Shown here piece by piece: positions 27,486-40,099 of a DNA stretch of 64,000 nucleotides; the stretch's first letter is position 1; each line of letters opens with the position of its first letter. The DNA is taken from contig NC_089858.1 in the NCBI RefSeq assembly GCF_036373705.1, positions 14,689,249 through 14,753,248 on the forward strand, read 5' to 3'. This DNA is from Amia ocellicauda. Its lineage: Eukaryota > Chordata > Actinopteri > Amiiformes > Amiidae. Position numbers and translations under genes: made by a program. The notes beneath the pieces are model-generated. The model saw only the letters and a list, made by a program, of their open reading frames with translations, did not search any database and had not been told where the DNA came from.

Positions 27486-28472
27486 AACCATTAAAGAACA
27501 ACCACTGCAGTCTGGGTGTTGATGTTTACCTACAGTGTCCTTTGTGATGGGTATTTACTGCACATCCACATATGTACCTACACAGTTGCTTTTCAGAGAG
27601 CATTTCACAACAGTAGCACTCACTGTGGAATTTTGAACAGTTCTCTGAGAGCATGTATAGTATTTGCGATATCTGCTGCTTATCCAACCATGATATTGGA
27701 CAAAACCATGGAGGTTTCCAGTCCGTTTCGTATATCTTTATAACAGCTTTGAAAGATGGAATTATGTGACTGGACTGCTAACCTGACACCCTGCACTGAT
27801 GGCTGTCTCTCCACATTCCAACAATACAGACCCCCCCCAATCCCAGTCACAGCATCCCCAACCCTAAAAACCCCTCTGACTGCTGTGACAGCGTCTCTTT
27901 CCTCCTCTTTCTTACTTATTTGGTTGTACCCTGACTAGACATCCTGGGACCTGTGGCAGTGAGACGTTTTCCAATATACAACAAGGGCACAGAGTTCCAT
28001 ACACACTTTATATTGTCACTGTGTTATAATGGGAAGGAAACAGGGGTATCTGAAATGACACACACATGGTCCATATACACAGCTCTCCATGTGGCCCTGC
28101 TCTCCTAGCACAGCTCAGTGCTCAGAGTACTGCACACTGTGCCACCACACACTGTACTGAGCAGGAAAACAGGTGTGTCTACTCTGTCAAAAGACTCACA
28201 CTTCTGCGCAGCTTTACAGCCCTAACACCCTAAAGCCAAAACACGTCTCCCGCCCTCCTCAACTTCACTGCTCCCACCGCGAGAGCATGACACCACACAG
28301 CTGGTATGAGGTCACACCCCCTACCCGGCCACACTGTTGCAAACTGTACATCTACTGAAATGGCAATATCCAAGTTCACAAAACCTTACCAGCAAGATTA
28401 TCAATGATATCATAATAAATACACTACAAATGTCAGCCTCATAGTACTTTAATAACAAATAAACATCATATA
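27486..28472. other. intergenic between chymotrypsinogen copies
   Basis: No exon is recognised. The stretch runs up to a transposon insertion. Confidence 0.5.
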
Positions 28473-29700
28473 TACACTCACCTAAAGGATTATTAGGAAC
28501 ACCATACTAATACTGTGTTTGACCCCCTTTCGCCTTCAGAACTGCCTTAATTCTACGTGGCATTGATTCAACAAGGTGCTGAAAGCATTCTTTAGAAATG
28601 TTGGCCCATATTGATAGGATAGCATCTTGCAGTTGATGGAGATTTGTGGGATGCACATCCAGGGCACGAAGCTCCCGTTCCACCACATCCCAAAGATGCT
28701 CTATTGGGTTGAGATCTGGTGACTGTGGGGGCCAGTTTAGTACAGTGAACTCATTGTCATGTTCAAGAAACCAATTTGAAATGATTCGACCTTTGTGACA
28801 TGGTGCATTATCCTGCTGGAAGTAGCCATCAGAGGATGGGTACATGGTGGTCATAAAGGGATGGACATGGTCAGAAACAATGCTCAGGTAGGCCGTGGCA
28901 TTTAAACGATGCCCAATTGGCACTAAGGGGCCTAAAGTGTGCCAAGAAAACATCCCCCACACCATTACACCACCACCACCACCAGCCTGCACAGTGGTAA
29001 CAAGGCATGATGGATCCATGTTCTCATTCTGTTTACGCCAAATTCTGACTCTACCATCTGAATGTCTCAACAGAAACCGAGACTCATCAGACCAGGCAAC
29101 ATTTTTCCAGTCTTCAACTGTCCAATTTTGGTGAGCTTGTGCAAATTGTAGCCTCTTTTTCCTATTTGTAGTGGAGATGAGTGGTACCCGGTGGGGTCTT
29201 CTGCTGTTGTAGCCCATCTGCCTCAAGGTTGTACGTGTTGTGGCTTCACAAATGCTTTGCTGCATACCTCGGTTGTAACGAGTGGTTATTTCAGTCAAAG
29301 TTGCTCTTCTATCAGCTTGAATCAGTGGGCTCATTCTCCTCTGACCTCTAGCATCAACAAGGCATTTTCGCCCACAGGACTGCCGCATACTGGATGTTTT
29401 CCCCTTTTCACACCATTCTTTGTAAACCCTAGAAATGGTTGTGCGTGAAAATCCCAGTAACTGAGCAGATTGTGAAATACTCAGACCGGCCCGTCTGGCA
29501 CCAACAACCATGCCACGCTCAAAATTGCTTAAATCACCTTTCTTTCCCATTCAGACATTCAGTTTGGAGTTCAGGAGATTGTCTTGACCAGGACCACACC
29601 CCTAAATGCATTGAAGCAACTGCCATGTGATTGGTTGGTTAGATAATTGCATTAATGAGAAATTGAACAGGTGTTCCTAATAATCCTTTAGGTGAATGTA
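28473..29700 (-). mobile_element. complete Tc1/mariner DD36E (Incomer-like) transposon
   Basis: Both ends are present. The left end is TACACTCACCTAAAGGATTA followed by TTAGGAACACC (28473-28503), and its inverted partner lies at 29670-29700 with one mismatch near the tip (GAATG where the partner predicts GAGTG). TA dinucleotides at 28473-28474 and 29699-29700 are the expected target duplication. The element between them is 1224 bases. It lies between the two chymotrypsinogen genes, in opposite orientation to them. Confidence 0.95.
28507..29550 (-). CDS. Tc1/mariner DD36E transposase, open
   Basis: A single uninterrupted frame of 347 codons starts at an ATG (29550-29548) and ends in GGQTQY and a stop just inside the left inverted repeat. 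The transposase binds the inverted repeats and performs cut-and-paste transposition into TA sites. The N-terminal helix-turn-helix region (residues 5-60 and 70-115) includes GFSRTTISRVYKEW. The catalytic residues are Asp155 (WSDES), Asp247 (FQQDNAPCH) and Glu284 (LNPIEHLWD). With 36 residues between the last two, this is the DD36E signature of the Incomer family. Compared with the copies at 3.0 and 59.2 kb, residues 74-75 read SP instead of GR, and residue 111 is Gln instead of Arg. These may be private mutations in the DNA-binding part. Whether it is active cannot be judged from sequence. Confidence 0.92.
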   Translation of the reverse strand: MGKKGDLSNFERGMVVGARRAGLSISQSAQLLGFSRTTISRVYKEWCEKGKTSSMRQSCGRKCLVDARGQRRMSPLIQADRRATLTEITTRYNRGMQQSICEATTRTTLRQMGYNSRRPHRVPLISTTNRKKRLQFAQAHQNWTVEDWKNVAWSDESRFLLRHSDGRVRIWRKQNENMDPSCLVTTVQAGGGGGVMVWGMFSWHTLGPLVPIGHRLNATAYLSIVSDHVHPFMTTMYPSSDGYFQQDNAPCHKGRIISNWFLEHDNEFTVLNWPPQSPDLNPIEHLWDVVERELRALDVHPTNLHQLQDAILSIWANISKECFQHLVESMPRRIKAVLKAKGGQTQY

Positions 29701-31458
29701 TTTCAGTAGTAATTATATATAAGAGCATAGCAAAGCAAAATTAAAAGCAGTAAAAAAATATTAATTTATGTTGAAAATATTTGTATTTGCATATTGTAAA
29801 TATAATAATAATCTAAAATATACATTATTCAGAACTGATATAATATTGTACATGTTAAATATATTGATATTTATATTTAAAAGCGATCAAGGACTCTCCC
29901 TGTTCTCACTATTCCAGCTTGGTTTTTGGTTGATTATAGCCAAGCTGAAGTATTAATAAATGCAATAAAGATCATAGAGAAAGGCCTGGGCTATTGTTCT
30001 CACCTCTCTCTCTGGGTCAACACAACACTTGAACTAAATATCCAGGGGGAAAGATATAAAGAAATGTACTACCAATTGCTATGCATTTCAAGCTCATACG
30101 TTTGTGAAACATTTATATTCTTTCATAAAAACAAATATATATATTATTATTATTATTTTTATTTCTTGGCAGACGCCCTTATCCAGGGCAAAACAATATA
30201 TATGTTTATATAAATATTTATTACATATTTAATATTTAATTATGTATTTATTTTAAAGGAATAATAGACTAAAGTTACACTAGTTTTATTTTTGTATTAT
30301 ACTGATAAATGTGTAAATATGTTTACTTTTTATTTTTAATTGTATTAACAATTAACTTTATATTATTATTACTGTTATACTTAATAAAATAAACAGTATA
30401 CCAAAATAATTGTGTTTTTTAAAGTTAAATATGTACATTAAATCTAATTAATGTTTAATTATTTTTCACTGCCTTCATTTTCCAGTTCCTTTGAGAAAAA
30501 ATTACAGTAGGATAACTGCAAATTAGAAAAATAATGTTTTATATTTACATTCTTAAGCAAACAGAAAATAGCTTTGAAGTCTAAAAATGTCTTTGTGCAA
30601 AATAGAGTAAGAACACAGTTATCAGGGTATGATAAAGCATTGAGTAACATATTGGTAGCACAGGTATCGGTCATGGGCAGAATCATCCTGCAGTCTGTGC
30701 CACACATTGCTTTTACACCAGCCTCAGCTACCAGTTCACCTCTAGACCAGTTTAATTTTTTCTGATTAGTTAAACTAATTAAATCTGTATTGTTAATATG
30801 CCCTCCCTTTTCATCACTTGAACTGTACAATAGCATTGACAAGAAGAACTCACTTGGCAAAAACTACAGTGAAGAATTAAATAATATGAATTCAGAAGAT
30901 GTGAAAAACTCACATTGCATTAAAGTCTGGTTCACATTCTGCTTGAAAATGTTTTAAGTCTGATATTGATGGGATTGGAAACAATACAAGAACATAGTAT
31001 TCTGTTCAGTGCAGCGCAGGGCAGTTTTGTAGGTGGCGCATCTGGCCTGTGGACTTGGCTGAGCTGAGCTGTGCCTCTGACAGGGATTCAGATTTGGCGG
31101 ACATTACAGATGTTACACAGCCCTGTATTTAGTGTTGGCGCGGTTGCCATATTTTGAACTGAGCTTTATTCTTAATTCATTAAAGTCTTAAAGGTACTCT
31201 GCTAACACGATCCACGATGTGAAACAGCACTGGCTGATTTTATCGTCCGACAGTGTTCTGCTGTGCAGCAGTGTGTCTCACCTGCTGGTGAGCGGCTGTG
31301 CAGAATGATAAGCAGCTGAAAATAGCTCTTCAAGGTCTGGAAAAAGGTATTAGCACAACTTCTCTGCTTTTAAAAACTTTTTTTAAACCTCTCTCTGTCC
31401 TGATTGGTACACATCATGTTTCTCTATCCATATGTGTAGATATGGCATTTGAACACCT
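29701..31458. other. intergenic, AT-rich
   Basis: No exon is recognised. It is very AT-rich around 29700-29900 and 30115-30450. It contains one copy of a dispersed fish repeat (30160-30195). Confidence 0.5.
30160..30195. repeat. dispersed repeat tail (GCAGACGCCCTTATCCAGGGC-type), copy 1
   Basis: The word GCAGACGCCCTTATCCAGGG is part of a short palindromic motif (GCCCTT / AAGGGC) found in a very common interspersed repeat of fish genomes. Two further copies in this window are at 35526-35562 and at the right edge. The repeat class is not certain. Confidence 0.6.
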
Positions 31459-31467
31459 TATATAAAG
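31459..31467 (+). promoter_or_regulatory. TATA box of second chymotrypsinogen gene
   Basis: TATATAAAG lies 43 bases before the ATG at 31502, the same spacing as in the first copy. An in-frame ATG at 31469 lies only 2 bases past the TATA box, upstream of the expected transcript start. This decides in favour of 31502. Confidence 0.85.
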
Positions 31468-31501
31468 CATGAGGACCCTCGTGCTCCATCAGTTCCCAGC
31501 A

Positions 31502-33722
31502 ATGTCTGTCCTGTGGTTGCTGTCTTGTGTCGCCCTCATTGGCGCAGTTTACGGTAAATATTCCTCTTCAGAATATCATTCAGTACTTAATTTAATCAAT
31601 CAACTTTTTATAATAAAAAGTGTTAGACAAACTGTTACGTCTGTGTTGACAGTGCCTTTTGCACAGTTTTTATGAGCAGCTGTGATATAAACTACGAGCA
31701 ACCAGTTTCCCTACAATGTTTCCTACCAGTTTTCATGTGGTCTCTTCTTCTCAGTGCTTGAAGTTTCATTACTAAATTATTCACAACATGCTGCATGACT
31801 GTGGGTTCTGGCCTGCAGTTCAGTGCTGTGATGTCTCTGTGTTCACTGTGTTCACTGTGTTGTTGTGTGCTGTGTGTCAGGCTGCGGGGTGCAGGAGATC
31901 ACCCCAGTGATCACTGGCTACTCCCGCATCGTCAACGGAGAGGAGGCGATGCCTGGATCCTGGCCCTGGCAGGTGTCCCTGCAGGTAAACTCCCCGGCAC
32001 TGTCCCCAGTAGCACTATCAGCATTCATATTCATAGCAGTAGTAGCCCTTTAGCAATTCATTATTCTTTACATTATTGAATACTGGGGGATCTGGGGGAC
32101 ATGGCCCTGACTCCCTACGCTGGCGGGGCAGGGGTGATAATTCTGAGAGCAGACAGGGGTCAGAAAGTAATGGTTCTCCCTTTGAGAGACAGTAGCAGGT
32201 CACTGTGTTTATATGTAGTCATTGTGTAGTAATTGTGTTCTCTGTGTGCAGGACTTCTCTGGATTTCACTTCTGTGGAGGCTCTCTGATCTCCGAGCAGT
32301 GGGTTGTGACTGCAGCCCACTGCGGGGTCAGGTACAGTGGTATTCATTACTTAGCCCCTTCGCTGATACTGCTGGTTCCATAGGATGAGGGCACATTGCA
32401 CAGTGAATGTGATTGCTGGGTTGTCCTGGAAGTCTGTGAAGTGCTGTGTGGGATCACTGTAAATAGCTGGGGGCTAAAGATGTACTGGTCCTCTATTGGC
32501 CTGTAGATGCAGTATATCACAGATGGTCTCCTGGTGTCATGTTTCCACAGCTGTGTGCGTTGCCTGTTCATTATTCTGGCGACCTCCTTTCTGGCCCCGC
32601 CTGGGTATTCTCAAACAACACAAACACTTCCAAATCAGATGCGAATTAAAATACATTAATAAAAATGATCTAGGAGGTTCTCTCTCACCTGCCAGCTCTG
32701 TGAGATAATTGTGTTTTGCGTTTGCTCAGGACTAGCCACCGCGTCATCCTCGGAGAGCATGACAGGGGCAATGCGGAAGAGGCGATCCAGACCATGAGAG
32801 TGGAGACGGTAAGACGCTGGCAGGGTGAGGAGGTGTCCCGATGCTGCGTATCTGAATTACGTTTATATGCATTACAAAGAAAAGTGTTTTGATTAAGGTG
32901 ATTTCTAAAACCCATCTTGCAGTCTGTACCCATGTGCTTCAATTAAGTTTTGATTCTCCATAGTTTAGTATAGTATAGTATTATACCATATACTGTAATA
33001 TAAGCAAAATCAACTCTTTGGGCCATTGCTGCATAACACACACTGACTGCAATCATTCAAAAAACCAAACAAAATGAACAGCAAATCAGGCAAATAATGA
33101 AACAAAATAAACAAAAACACAAGTATAACAGTATAAGGGTCAGAGATTTAATAAAATCTTCCAAAATGCCCACAAGGTATAATATTGTTTGAGATTTTAC
33201 ATTTGACATCCCATACCTTTGAAGCTGTTACTCCTACCAAAGCGGAAAGTTGATCATATGAAAACGCAATTAAAAAGCTGCTGACAAGGAGAGGAATGAT
33301 CCTAGAGTTTTTTGAGTCCTCTGAGCTAAAACATCACAAGTTTACTGTTTACAAAAAATGTTTACTGGGGAGAAAAGCAATATTGTAGTTAATGCCAGAC
33401 CAGGATGACTTTGTGTGGAGCTATTCCCTGAAGCAACCAAGTCAAGACTGCAAATACAGCAACTTTAGTGTCATTTCAGGAGGCAGGCGAGGGGCATAAG
33501 TGTGGAGCGTGTCCTGTAAATCCAGGAAGCGCACATGAAATGTAGGGGGTAGTGTGTTTCCATCTTCTGCACTAAAGGGGTCTGTTTGTATGGAATCATG
33601 TGTGAAATCACAACATGACTGCGGAATTTATGGATTTATTTTTTGCTCATGTTTGTTTATTTGAAGACAGAACTCTGCTTATCGTGTACAGATTGGATCA
33701 ATAAAATGGGTCAGCCAGGTCC

Positions 33723-33774
<52 letters not shown>

Positions 33775-35070
33775 CCAGCCAGGCCCCCCAGTACAGTGGA
33801 CTTCACTTTTACTTTATTTGACATGTTTTCTGAGATTCATTATTTTACTTTAATTTTATGATGGTAAGGGTCAGGGTCAGGGTGACAAACATGTTTGAAC
33901 CCCTTTTCAAGTTCCCTGATGAGACCCGGAGGGGAGGGCAGTGTTCAGGGATGGGGAGAAGGTGAAGGCTAACCTCTGCCTGCCCCCCCAGGTCATCACC
34001 CACCCTGAGTGGGACCCCTACACCATCAACAACGACATTGCTCTGGTCAAGCTGACCGCCCCCGCCACCCTGAACGCCCGCGTCTCGCCAGTCTGCCTGG
34101 CTGACACCCTTGATGTCTTCACCCCCGGGACCCGATGTGTCACCACTGGCTGGGGGCTGACCCGGCACAATGGTGAGTCCCTGACCTCCGTGTCAGAGTT
34201 CAGGGCTCAGAGTTCACCGGTCTCAGGCAGGGTTCCACACAGTTTGTTTGACCAATGAAGTCACTTCCCTAGTTAAGTTAACAAGGCATCCTTGTGTCTG
34301 AAGTGGTGTAGTGCAGCTTCGAGATCTTGGTTTAACTTTAGAAATGTCACCAGCTTTGCTAAAGTTACCAAATCACTCACTCTGTGTTTTATTATGAGAT
34401 TTTGGTTGTTAAAGAACACGTGGAGAGTCAGCTGTGCTGGGTCAGTGGCGTTGTCTGACCCGCCTTGCTCCTCTCACTCGTCTCCAGCCATCTTCACCCC
34501 CAACAAGCTGCAGCAGGCCGCTCTTCCCCTGCTGTCCCCTGAGGAGTGCATGGCCCACTGGGGAGACAAGATCTCAGACGTGATGATCTGTGCTGGAGCT
34601 GACGGCGCCTCCTCCTGCATGGTAGGTTGAGCCCTCAGCCCTGTGGCGGCATGGTATGGGGAAGCACTGAGGCCCCAGAGCCAGCTGAGGGCCTCTGCAA
34701 GACACTGTCTCTGTCCTTTGTTGGTTGGGCAAGCTGAGCAGATGAGTGTGTTTCAGAGTAGCTCAGAGTCTGTCTCCCTGTGTGCTTCTTTCTGTGTCTC
34801 TGAGTGTGTGTCACTCAGTGTCTCTGTGTCTCTGTTGTGTCCTCCCTGTGTGTGTCTCTCTGTGTCTGTGCCCCCGGCTGAGCATCGCTCTCCCCTCTCT
34901 CTACGCAGGGCGACTCTGGTGGCCCCCTGGTGTGCGAGCGCAATGGGGCCTGGAACCTGGTGGGCATTGTGTCCTGGGGCAGCAGCCGCTGCTCCACCAC
35001 CACCCCCGCTGTGTACTCCCGCGTCACCGCACTGCGGGCCTGGGTGGACCAGACCCTGGCCGCCAACTGA
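31502..35070 (+). CDS. ctrb1: chymotrypsinogen B-type serine protease (Ala226 copy)
   Basis: Seven exons (31502-31553, 31881-31984, 32252-32331, 32730-32808, 33992-34172, 34488-34621, 34909-35070) join in phase to 263 codons plus TGA. Every exon has the same length as in the copy at 24,634, so the two arose by tandem duplication. The signal peptide is [18 protein letters not shown], the mature zymogen starts [10 protein letters not shown], and activation is at Arg33-Ile34 (SR/IVNG). The triad is His75, Asp120 and Ser213. Ser occupies position 189 and all ten cysteines are present. Residue 226 is Ala (TPAVYSRV) where the first copy has Gly. This is the difference known to separate B-type from A-type chymotrypsins and to lower activity towards Trp. 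Intron 4 (1.2 kb) has a CT microsatellite. Both copies appear functional. The symbol is by family, and paralogue numbering is uncertain. Confidence 0.95.
33725..33771. repeat. CT microsatellite in chymotrypsinogen intron 4
   Basis: About 23 CT units form a perfect tract within intron 4 of the second chymotrypsinogen gene. Confidence 0.95.
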
Positions 35071-35091
35071 GCAACCCCCCCCCCCAACTTC

Positions 35092-35097
35092 AATAAA
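35092..35097 (+). terminator. poly(A) signal of second chymotrypsinogen gene
   Basis: AATAAA lies 22 bases past the stop codon, just after a run of C residues. Confidence 0.85.
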
Positions 35098-35525
35098 CAC
35101 CAGTCTCAGCCCCACAACTTTCTTCTGCTTCTTTTTTTCTTTTCATTTAATTTACTCAACATCGGGGGGGGGTCAGAGTTTGTCCACCCAGCACACAGGA
35201 CATGGTCTCCCTTTAGCAAGCTGAGTAGCTAAGGAAAAATTACATTATATTTATTATTAATAATAACAATCTTTATTTTTTTTTAGCATCTTTTACACCA
35301 ATAAGGTTCAAGGTACTTCACAAAACAATACAAGAAGAGCAATATAATGAATAAATAAGATTACGTTTACAATTACAAGTTTTTCTAAGAGCCTGTATTA
35401 ATAGCAGCACTGGCAGTGGCAGCGTTAGTATATTTGTTTGACTGTAATATCTAAATAGTCCCACTAGAGGGTACCAGAGTATCACCACATAATAAACAAT
35501 TCACACTCATAAGTAAAATATATTA

Positions 35526-35562
35526 TTTATTTATTAACAGATGCCCTTAATCAGGGCAAAAC
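35526..35562. repeat. dispersed repeat tail (GCAGACGCCC-type), copy 2
   Basis: ACAGATGCCCTTAATCAGGG resembles the copy at 30,168 with three changes and the same short palindrome. It is preceded by the same TTTATTTATT stretch. Confidence 0.55.
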
Positions 35563-36339
35563 ATATTAAAGCATTACAAAAGTGCAGTAATACAACTGAT
35601 ATAAAATACATTAAGCTTGCATCCTAGTACAATGATGTAACAAGTGCAGATATAATACATACACTATAAATAATGCAATTTAAATAAAAGTTGCTTAAAT
35701 TCAGTTGGATGTTTATATGATAGATTATGGATGTCAATACCATAGATGTCCGACTGTGTAGGGACAAAGCAGCCTGTAAGTATGGGAATACTCACTGAGA
35801 AAGACCGGTGTGGCCTGCTGAAGCAATCTCCATGTCAGCTTTCACGGTTTGAACAGGAGGCGGGTTCAGACAGCTACGCACGTCCCGGAGTTAATCTCTA
35901 ACTGGCCTGAAGAGACAGATATTAATACTGCAACAATCCCAGAACCATGAACTGCTGTCACAGCCAGAGGTGTGCTAGTGAAATAATAAGGGCATGTATA
36001 TAGTGGCAAAAGATGAGGCTGCACTTTTATCCCATATTACACTTTTCATATTCAACATTTTTGGGAAGCCATTTTCTCCCTCTGTTGTGAGAAATATACA
36101 CAGATATATGAGTGTGCACACACAATACATGTGCACTCAGATGAGTGGGAAGAGGTCCCACTGTGTCCAAGTGATTTACAGTGACGTTGGGGGTCTGAGC
36201 ATTTGAAATATTTGAAGCAAGAACCAAAGTGTTGAACTCTTGGTTCACTGCAGTGTTTACGAAGGAAGTTCAAGACCCAGTTGTCATTTTTGAGAAAAAA
36301 CATCACACACACATAAAACGCACCCACACACATGAACAC

Positions 36340-36447
36340 TGCCAGCCTTCCCCTAGACACACAGACACTCACATACACACACACACTCATACTCTCACTC
36401 ACTCTCACACACACACATACTCTCACTCACTCACACACTCTTACAAA
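36340..36447. repeat. imperfect CA/CT repeat
   Basis: Alternating ACAC and CTCA runs, often broken, give meaningless His-Thr and Ser-Leu open frames on both strands. Confidence 0.85.
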
Positions 36448-37277
36448 CACAGCTATGAGAAGCAGCCTGGACCCCCTAGGGGCCCAAGTGGCGCTGTGTA
36501 CAGTCTCACCTCTGTGTCGGGCCTCACTGAGCACAAACACTCACCCCTCCACACAACTACTGCATTGCAAGAAATGCAAAGCAAGCTCATTAAGGAACTT
36601 GCAATGAAAATGAGGACTCAACACACACAGACAGAACTCCTCCAAAGAGGGCCACACCGGTGAGCCCAGTGTCTATTACTCACATACAAGCAGATCCCAG
36701 ATCCCACTGGGGCAGGAACAACCCTGGGAGTAGCTGATACTAGCCTGCATGCTGCAGGGGTAACATATATTTTACTGGCTTCAAATGGCAGGTTGTTTAT
36801 AATGTAACTGCAGCATTACAATAGCATACGCATCAATCTGCTGTGTTGTCAAATCCATTTAGAAAGAGTGCACAACCTGCATGCAGAAAAGATCTGGATT
36901 TTGTCAAACCTTGATGTGGAATGTCCATTGTAACCAGTAAATCTGAACTCTGGTCTACTGCGCAATAAAGTTTAAATTATATCCACAGATCTTTGTTTAC
37001 ATTACCAGCAAACATTGTAAAAGTATCTCTGATTCCACCACACTGAAGGGGCTGAACGCAGCTGTCTGGAAAGTGTCCTTTTTCCTGGGTCACATTGCAG
37101 TTGTTTGGCCGACAGATTAAGTAGCAGTAGGAGTAGCATTAGTTCATGTTGTGGCAGGTGTGGCCCTTGCAGGAGAGGTAGTGACACCAGAGCTGGCAGT
37201 AGCAGCGGTACTGTAGTCATGAAAAAGTTTCATAACAAGGAAGTCAGCTTGGCCTCCAGGATCAATAAATGGTAGCT

Positions 37278-37460
37278 GTCATGTGAATTGGAGCACCAGA
37301 GATACATCAGGAAACTCTTCAAACTCTCCAGTTCTTGTTGGAGAATTCTCAGTTTCAAACACTGGTAGACTGTGGAGAGAGGAGAGAGGGGAGGGGAAGA
37401 GGAGAGAGGAGAGGACAGAAGTGAGAGAGGAAAGAAGAGAGAGGAGAGAGAGGTGTCTCA
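37278..37460. repeat. purine-rich GAGAGG tract
   Basis: An irregular GA/GG-rich run, densest at 37374-37455, reads as a charged low-complexity frame. I see no gene in it. Confidence 0.7.
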
Positions 37461-37544
37461 TTCAGCAATAGGCTTCAAGGGATGGAGGTTATAATGATCC
37501 TTCTAATATGAAAATATGTGACACAATTGAAAATTTTAAAATGA

Positions 37545-37758
37545 CAGTGGGCCGGACACATTAGAAGAAAAACAGATCAAAGATGAACAAAGGAAGCTAC
37601 TGAATGGATCCCAAGAGATGAAAAAAGATGGGAAGATGAATTACTAAAATTTGCAGGCGTGGAAAAGAGAAGCTGTAGATCAAAGCAAGTGGAAACGTCT
37701 TGGGGAGGCCTTCATCCAGCAGTGGATCGATATAGGCTGATGGTGATGGTGATATATA
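37545..37758 (+). mobile_element. RTE-type non-LTR retrotransposon 3' end
   Basis: Translation gives WAGHIRRKTDQR, then EATEWIPRDEKRWEDELLKF, and after a frameshift KREAVDQSKWKRLGEAFIQQ followed by WIDIG and a stop. This is the C-terminus of an RTE-like polyprotein. A short TGATGG-type tail follows, as in RTE-clade elements, and then a TA repeat. It is 5'-truncated and carries a stop codon and a frameshift, so it is dead. The relic at 13,398 belongs to the same family. Confidence 0.7.
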
Positions 37759-40099
37759 TATATATATGGAGAGAGAGAGATAGATGTATATGGATTGTGT
37801 TTTTATATGTTACAGAACATATCAAATCCTAGGATCCTCTCTGTGCACAAGCGCAAACTCCACTCAAGAGAGGTCCCCATGGTAACTGGCCCTTCCCTCC
37901 CGTCAGCACTGACTCAGGCACTCGATGCTGCAGATACAGACGCACTGAGCAGACAGACGCACTGAACAATGCAAGATGTGAAAAATATGGAAACCCAATT
38001 GCCTTTTCTGCCCACAGTCTGTTCAGTACTTGTGTGCGGCGATTATAGAAAAAACACTGATTAAACTAGTAGTGTAATCAGGCCGATCACAAACCTGTGA
38101 AGAGTGGTGCAGAAGGACCATTGGCACTGAATGGCTGACGCAGTCACAGAGAGACACATACTCACAATCAAGTGGCAGCTTCAGATTTCACTATAGTATA
38201 CAACTTGTCACTGCCTTGCTGCCATTTGACACACATTTCCTATTGGCTTGGAAATGATGCAGTGAATATATATATATATATATATTATATAATGTGTCTT
38301 GTCTCTCGCCTCTTGTATATTTAGTTGCTTCGATGTTGGGTTCTGCTGTGTTGTATAAAGTAGGGATTGCCTGCAGATCTCTTAATTTCCCCGAGAATTT
38401 TCAATGTCCTGTGGCTCCTGTAATTATCAGGCTGCCTTGTTCTTTGGTGAAGTGTGTGAGTTGCATCTCTCCTCTCCAGTCCACTTAACGAATCTCCAGC
38501 ACTATATGTAATCTCTACACATAAGCCCAATGCCCTACACCCAGCCACTACCACAATCCTAATCATTGAGCCTTACATTAAGGCTCGTCCAACCCAAACC
38601 AAACCAAATCCAAATGATAAACTGAACCTTTCCCTTGACCTTCTCCTGTATGTCCAGCTCTGCAGGGTGGTCGAGTGCAGTGAGAGCTGCCTGCAGCACC
38701 AGTCCTCATGTCTATGGTCTCAGTATCCCCGCTGGATGCTCAGTGATCTGCAAACAGGCTGGGAGGCCGGGGTGTGATCCTCAGCATGAGCTGCTTAATC
38801 AAGACAGAGCAAGAATGTGAGGCAGCAGAGGGGGTGGCTAAAGAACCTGATGGTTTTCTGCTTCTTTCTTTCTTTTTTGACACACTTTTTAAAATGGCTC
38901 TTGGAGACATGGAAACAGCTCCATCACGAGGCACGTGACCTGGCAGTGGAGGGTGTGACAGCACAAGCAGACTGCTCTCACATGCCCTAGGCAGAAGGAG
39001 CATCAGCAATACTTCATCAGAGACCATCAGGGCACTGTGGGATTCAGGTGCTGCATCCCCAGAGTTGCACACATTTAGCCAGGTGGCATTAAAATTACCC
39101 TACTCTAGATTGGCTGCTCAGAGAATAAGTGGAAGTGGAACTATTGCAGTGAAAGGAATCAGCCACTCATACGTTAATGCTGGAAGCCTGGCAATGCCAT
39201 TAGGCGCTGGCCCACTGTGCCCATGCATCAGGCCACTAAACTGAACAAGCACCAGCTTTGTAACCAGTCATCAGATTTTCTGATGTTGAGGTGCAGAAGG
39301 GTCCAAGAGGTGTTTCCTCCAGACACTTGTAAACGGGTCTGCCCTCCCTCCAGGCGTTCTGACAGCATGCATGGGCATGGGACTCAATGTCCAGGAATAT
39401 TGTGTGATGGAGACTAGCAGGGATTACTAGCTGTCTGGTTCCCCAGCAGGAGCGACAGCAGCAAGAGACAACGCAGCACAGTCCGGCCACAGAGCAGGCA
39501 CTGGGGGTGCTGCACACAGCAGTGGTCAGGCCCGGTGTGGTGACATGGCAGGCCCTGTCAGGCAGGCAGCTGCTGAAACTGAAAACACTGGTGTGTTTGT
39601 TTCCCCCCTGGTAGACAGGGACTGTGTGTCCAGCAGGTCCCAGGCAGGCCCAAGTATCAGCGCTGATCACCTGTCCTCTGCTCTCAGTGGCATGCCTCTC
39701 TCCCCTGCTGTCCTAAGCCCTAATACCAGGGAACCATTTGTGTTCCCGGCCTTTACAGTTCATGCCTCGAATACCAAGAGTGCAGTTATTTCTTACTTGC
39801 TGGCTGTAAAATTGTCCATGGTGATAATGTGGGGGAAGAATATTAACATCCTATCCTGCCTTTTGTCCTTGGTGTGCTGTTACTGCTAATTTTGTTATCA
39901 GCAGTTCACATTCCTTTCTTGCAATGTATTATCTGCAAATTACCTTCCAATGCAACTGGCAATTCAAAGGTTATTGATTATTATTCATGAGTAATGATTA
40001 TAATATTGATGAGATGGGAAGGCTTAGTTTAGAATGCCAATGAAATCACTGATAGTTATTAGAAATGACCATTCAGACACTGATTATAATATGTTAAGG

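Noticed and set aside
31469-31501. Upstream in-frame ATG of the second chymotrypsinogen gene
   Set aside because: It lies 2 bases past the TATA box, before the expected transcript start. The ATG at 31502 gives a normal signal peptide and aligns with the first copy.
34643-35224. A 193-codon frame overlapping the last chymotrypsinogen exon
   Set aside because: It reads exon 7 in the wrong frame together with intron and 3' flank. The true frame gives GDSGGPLVC.
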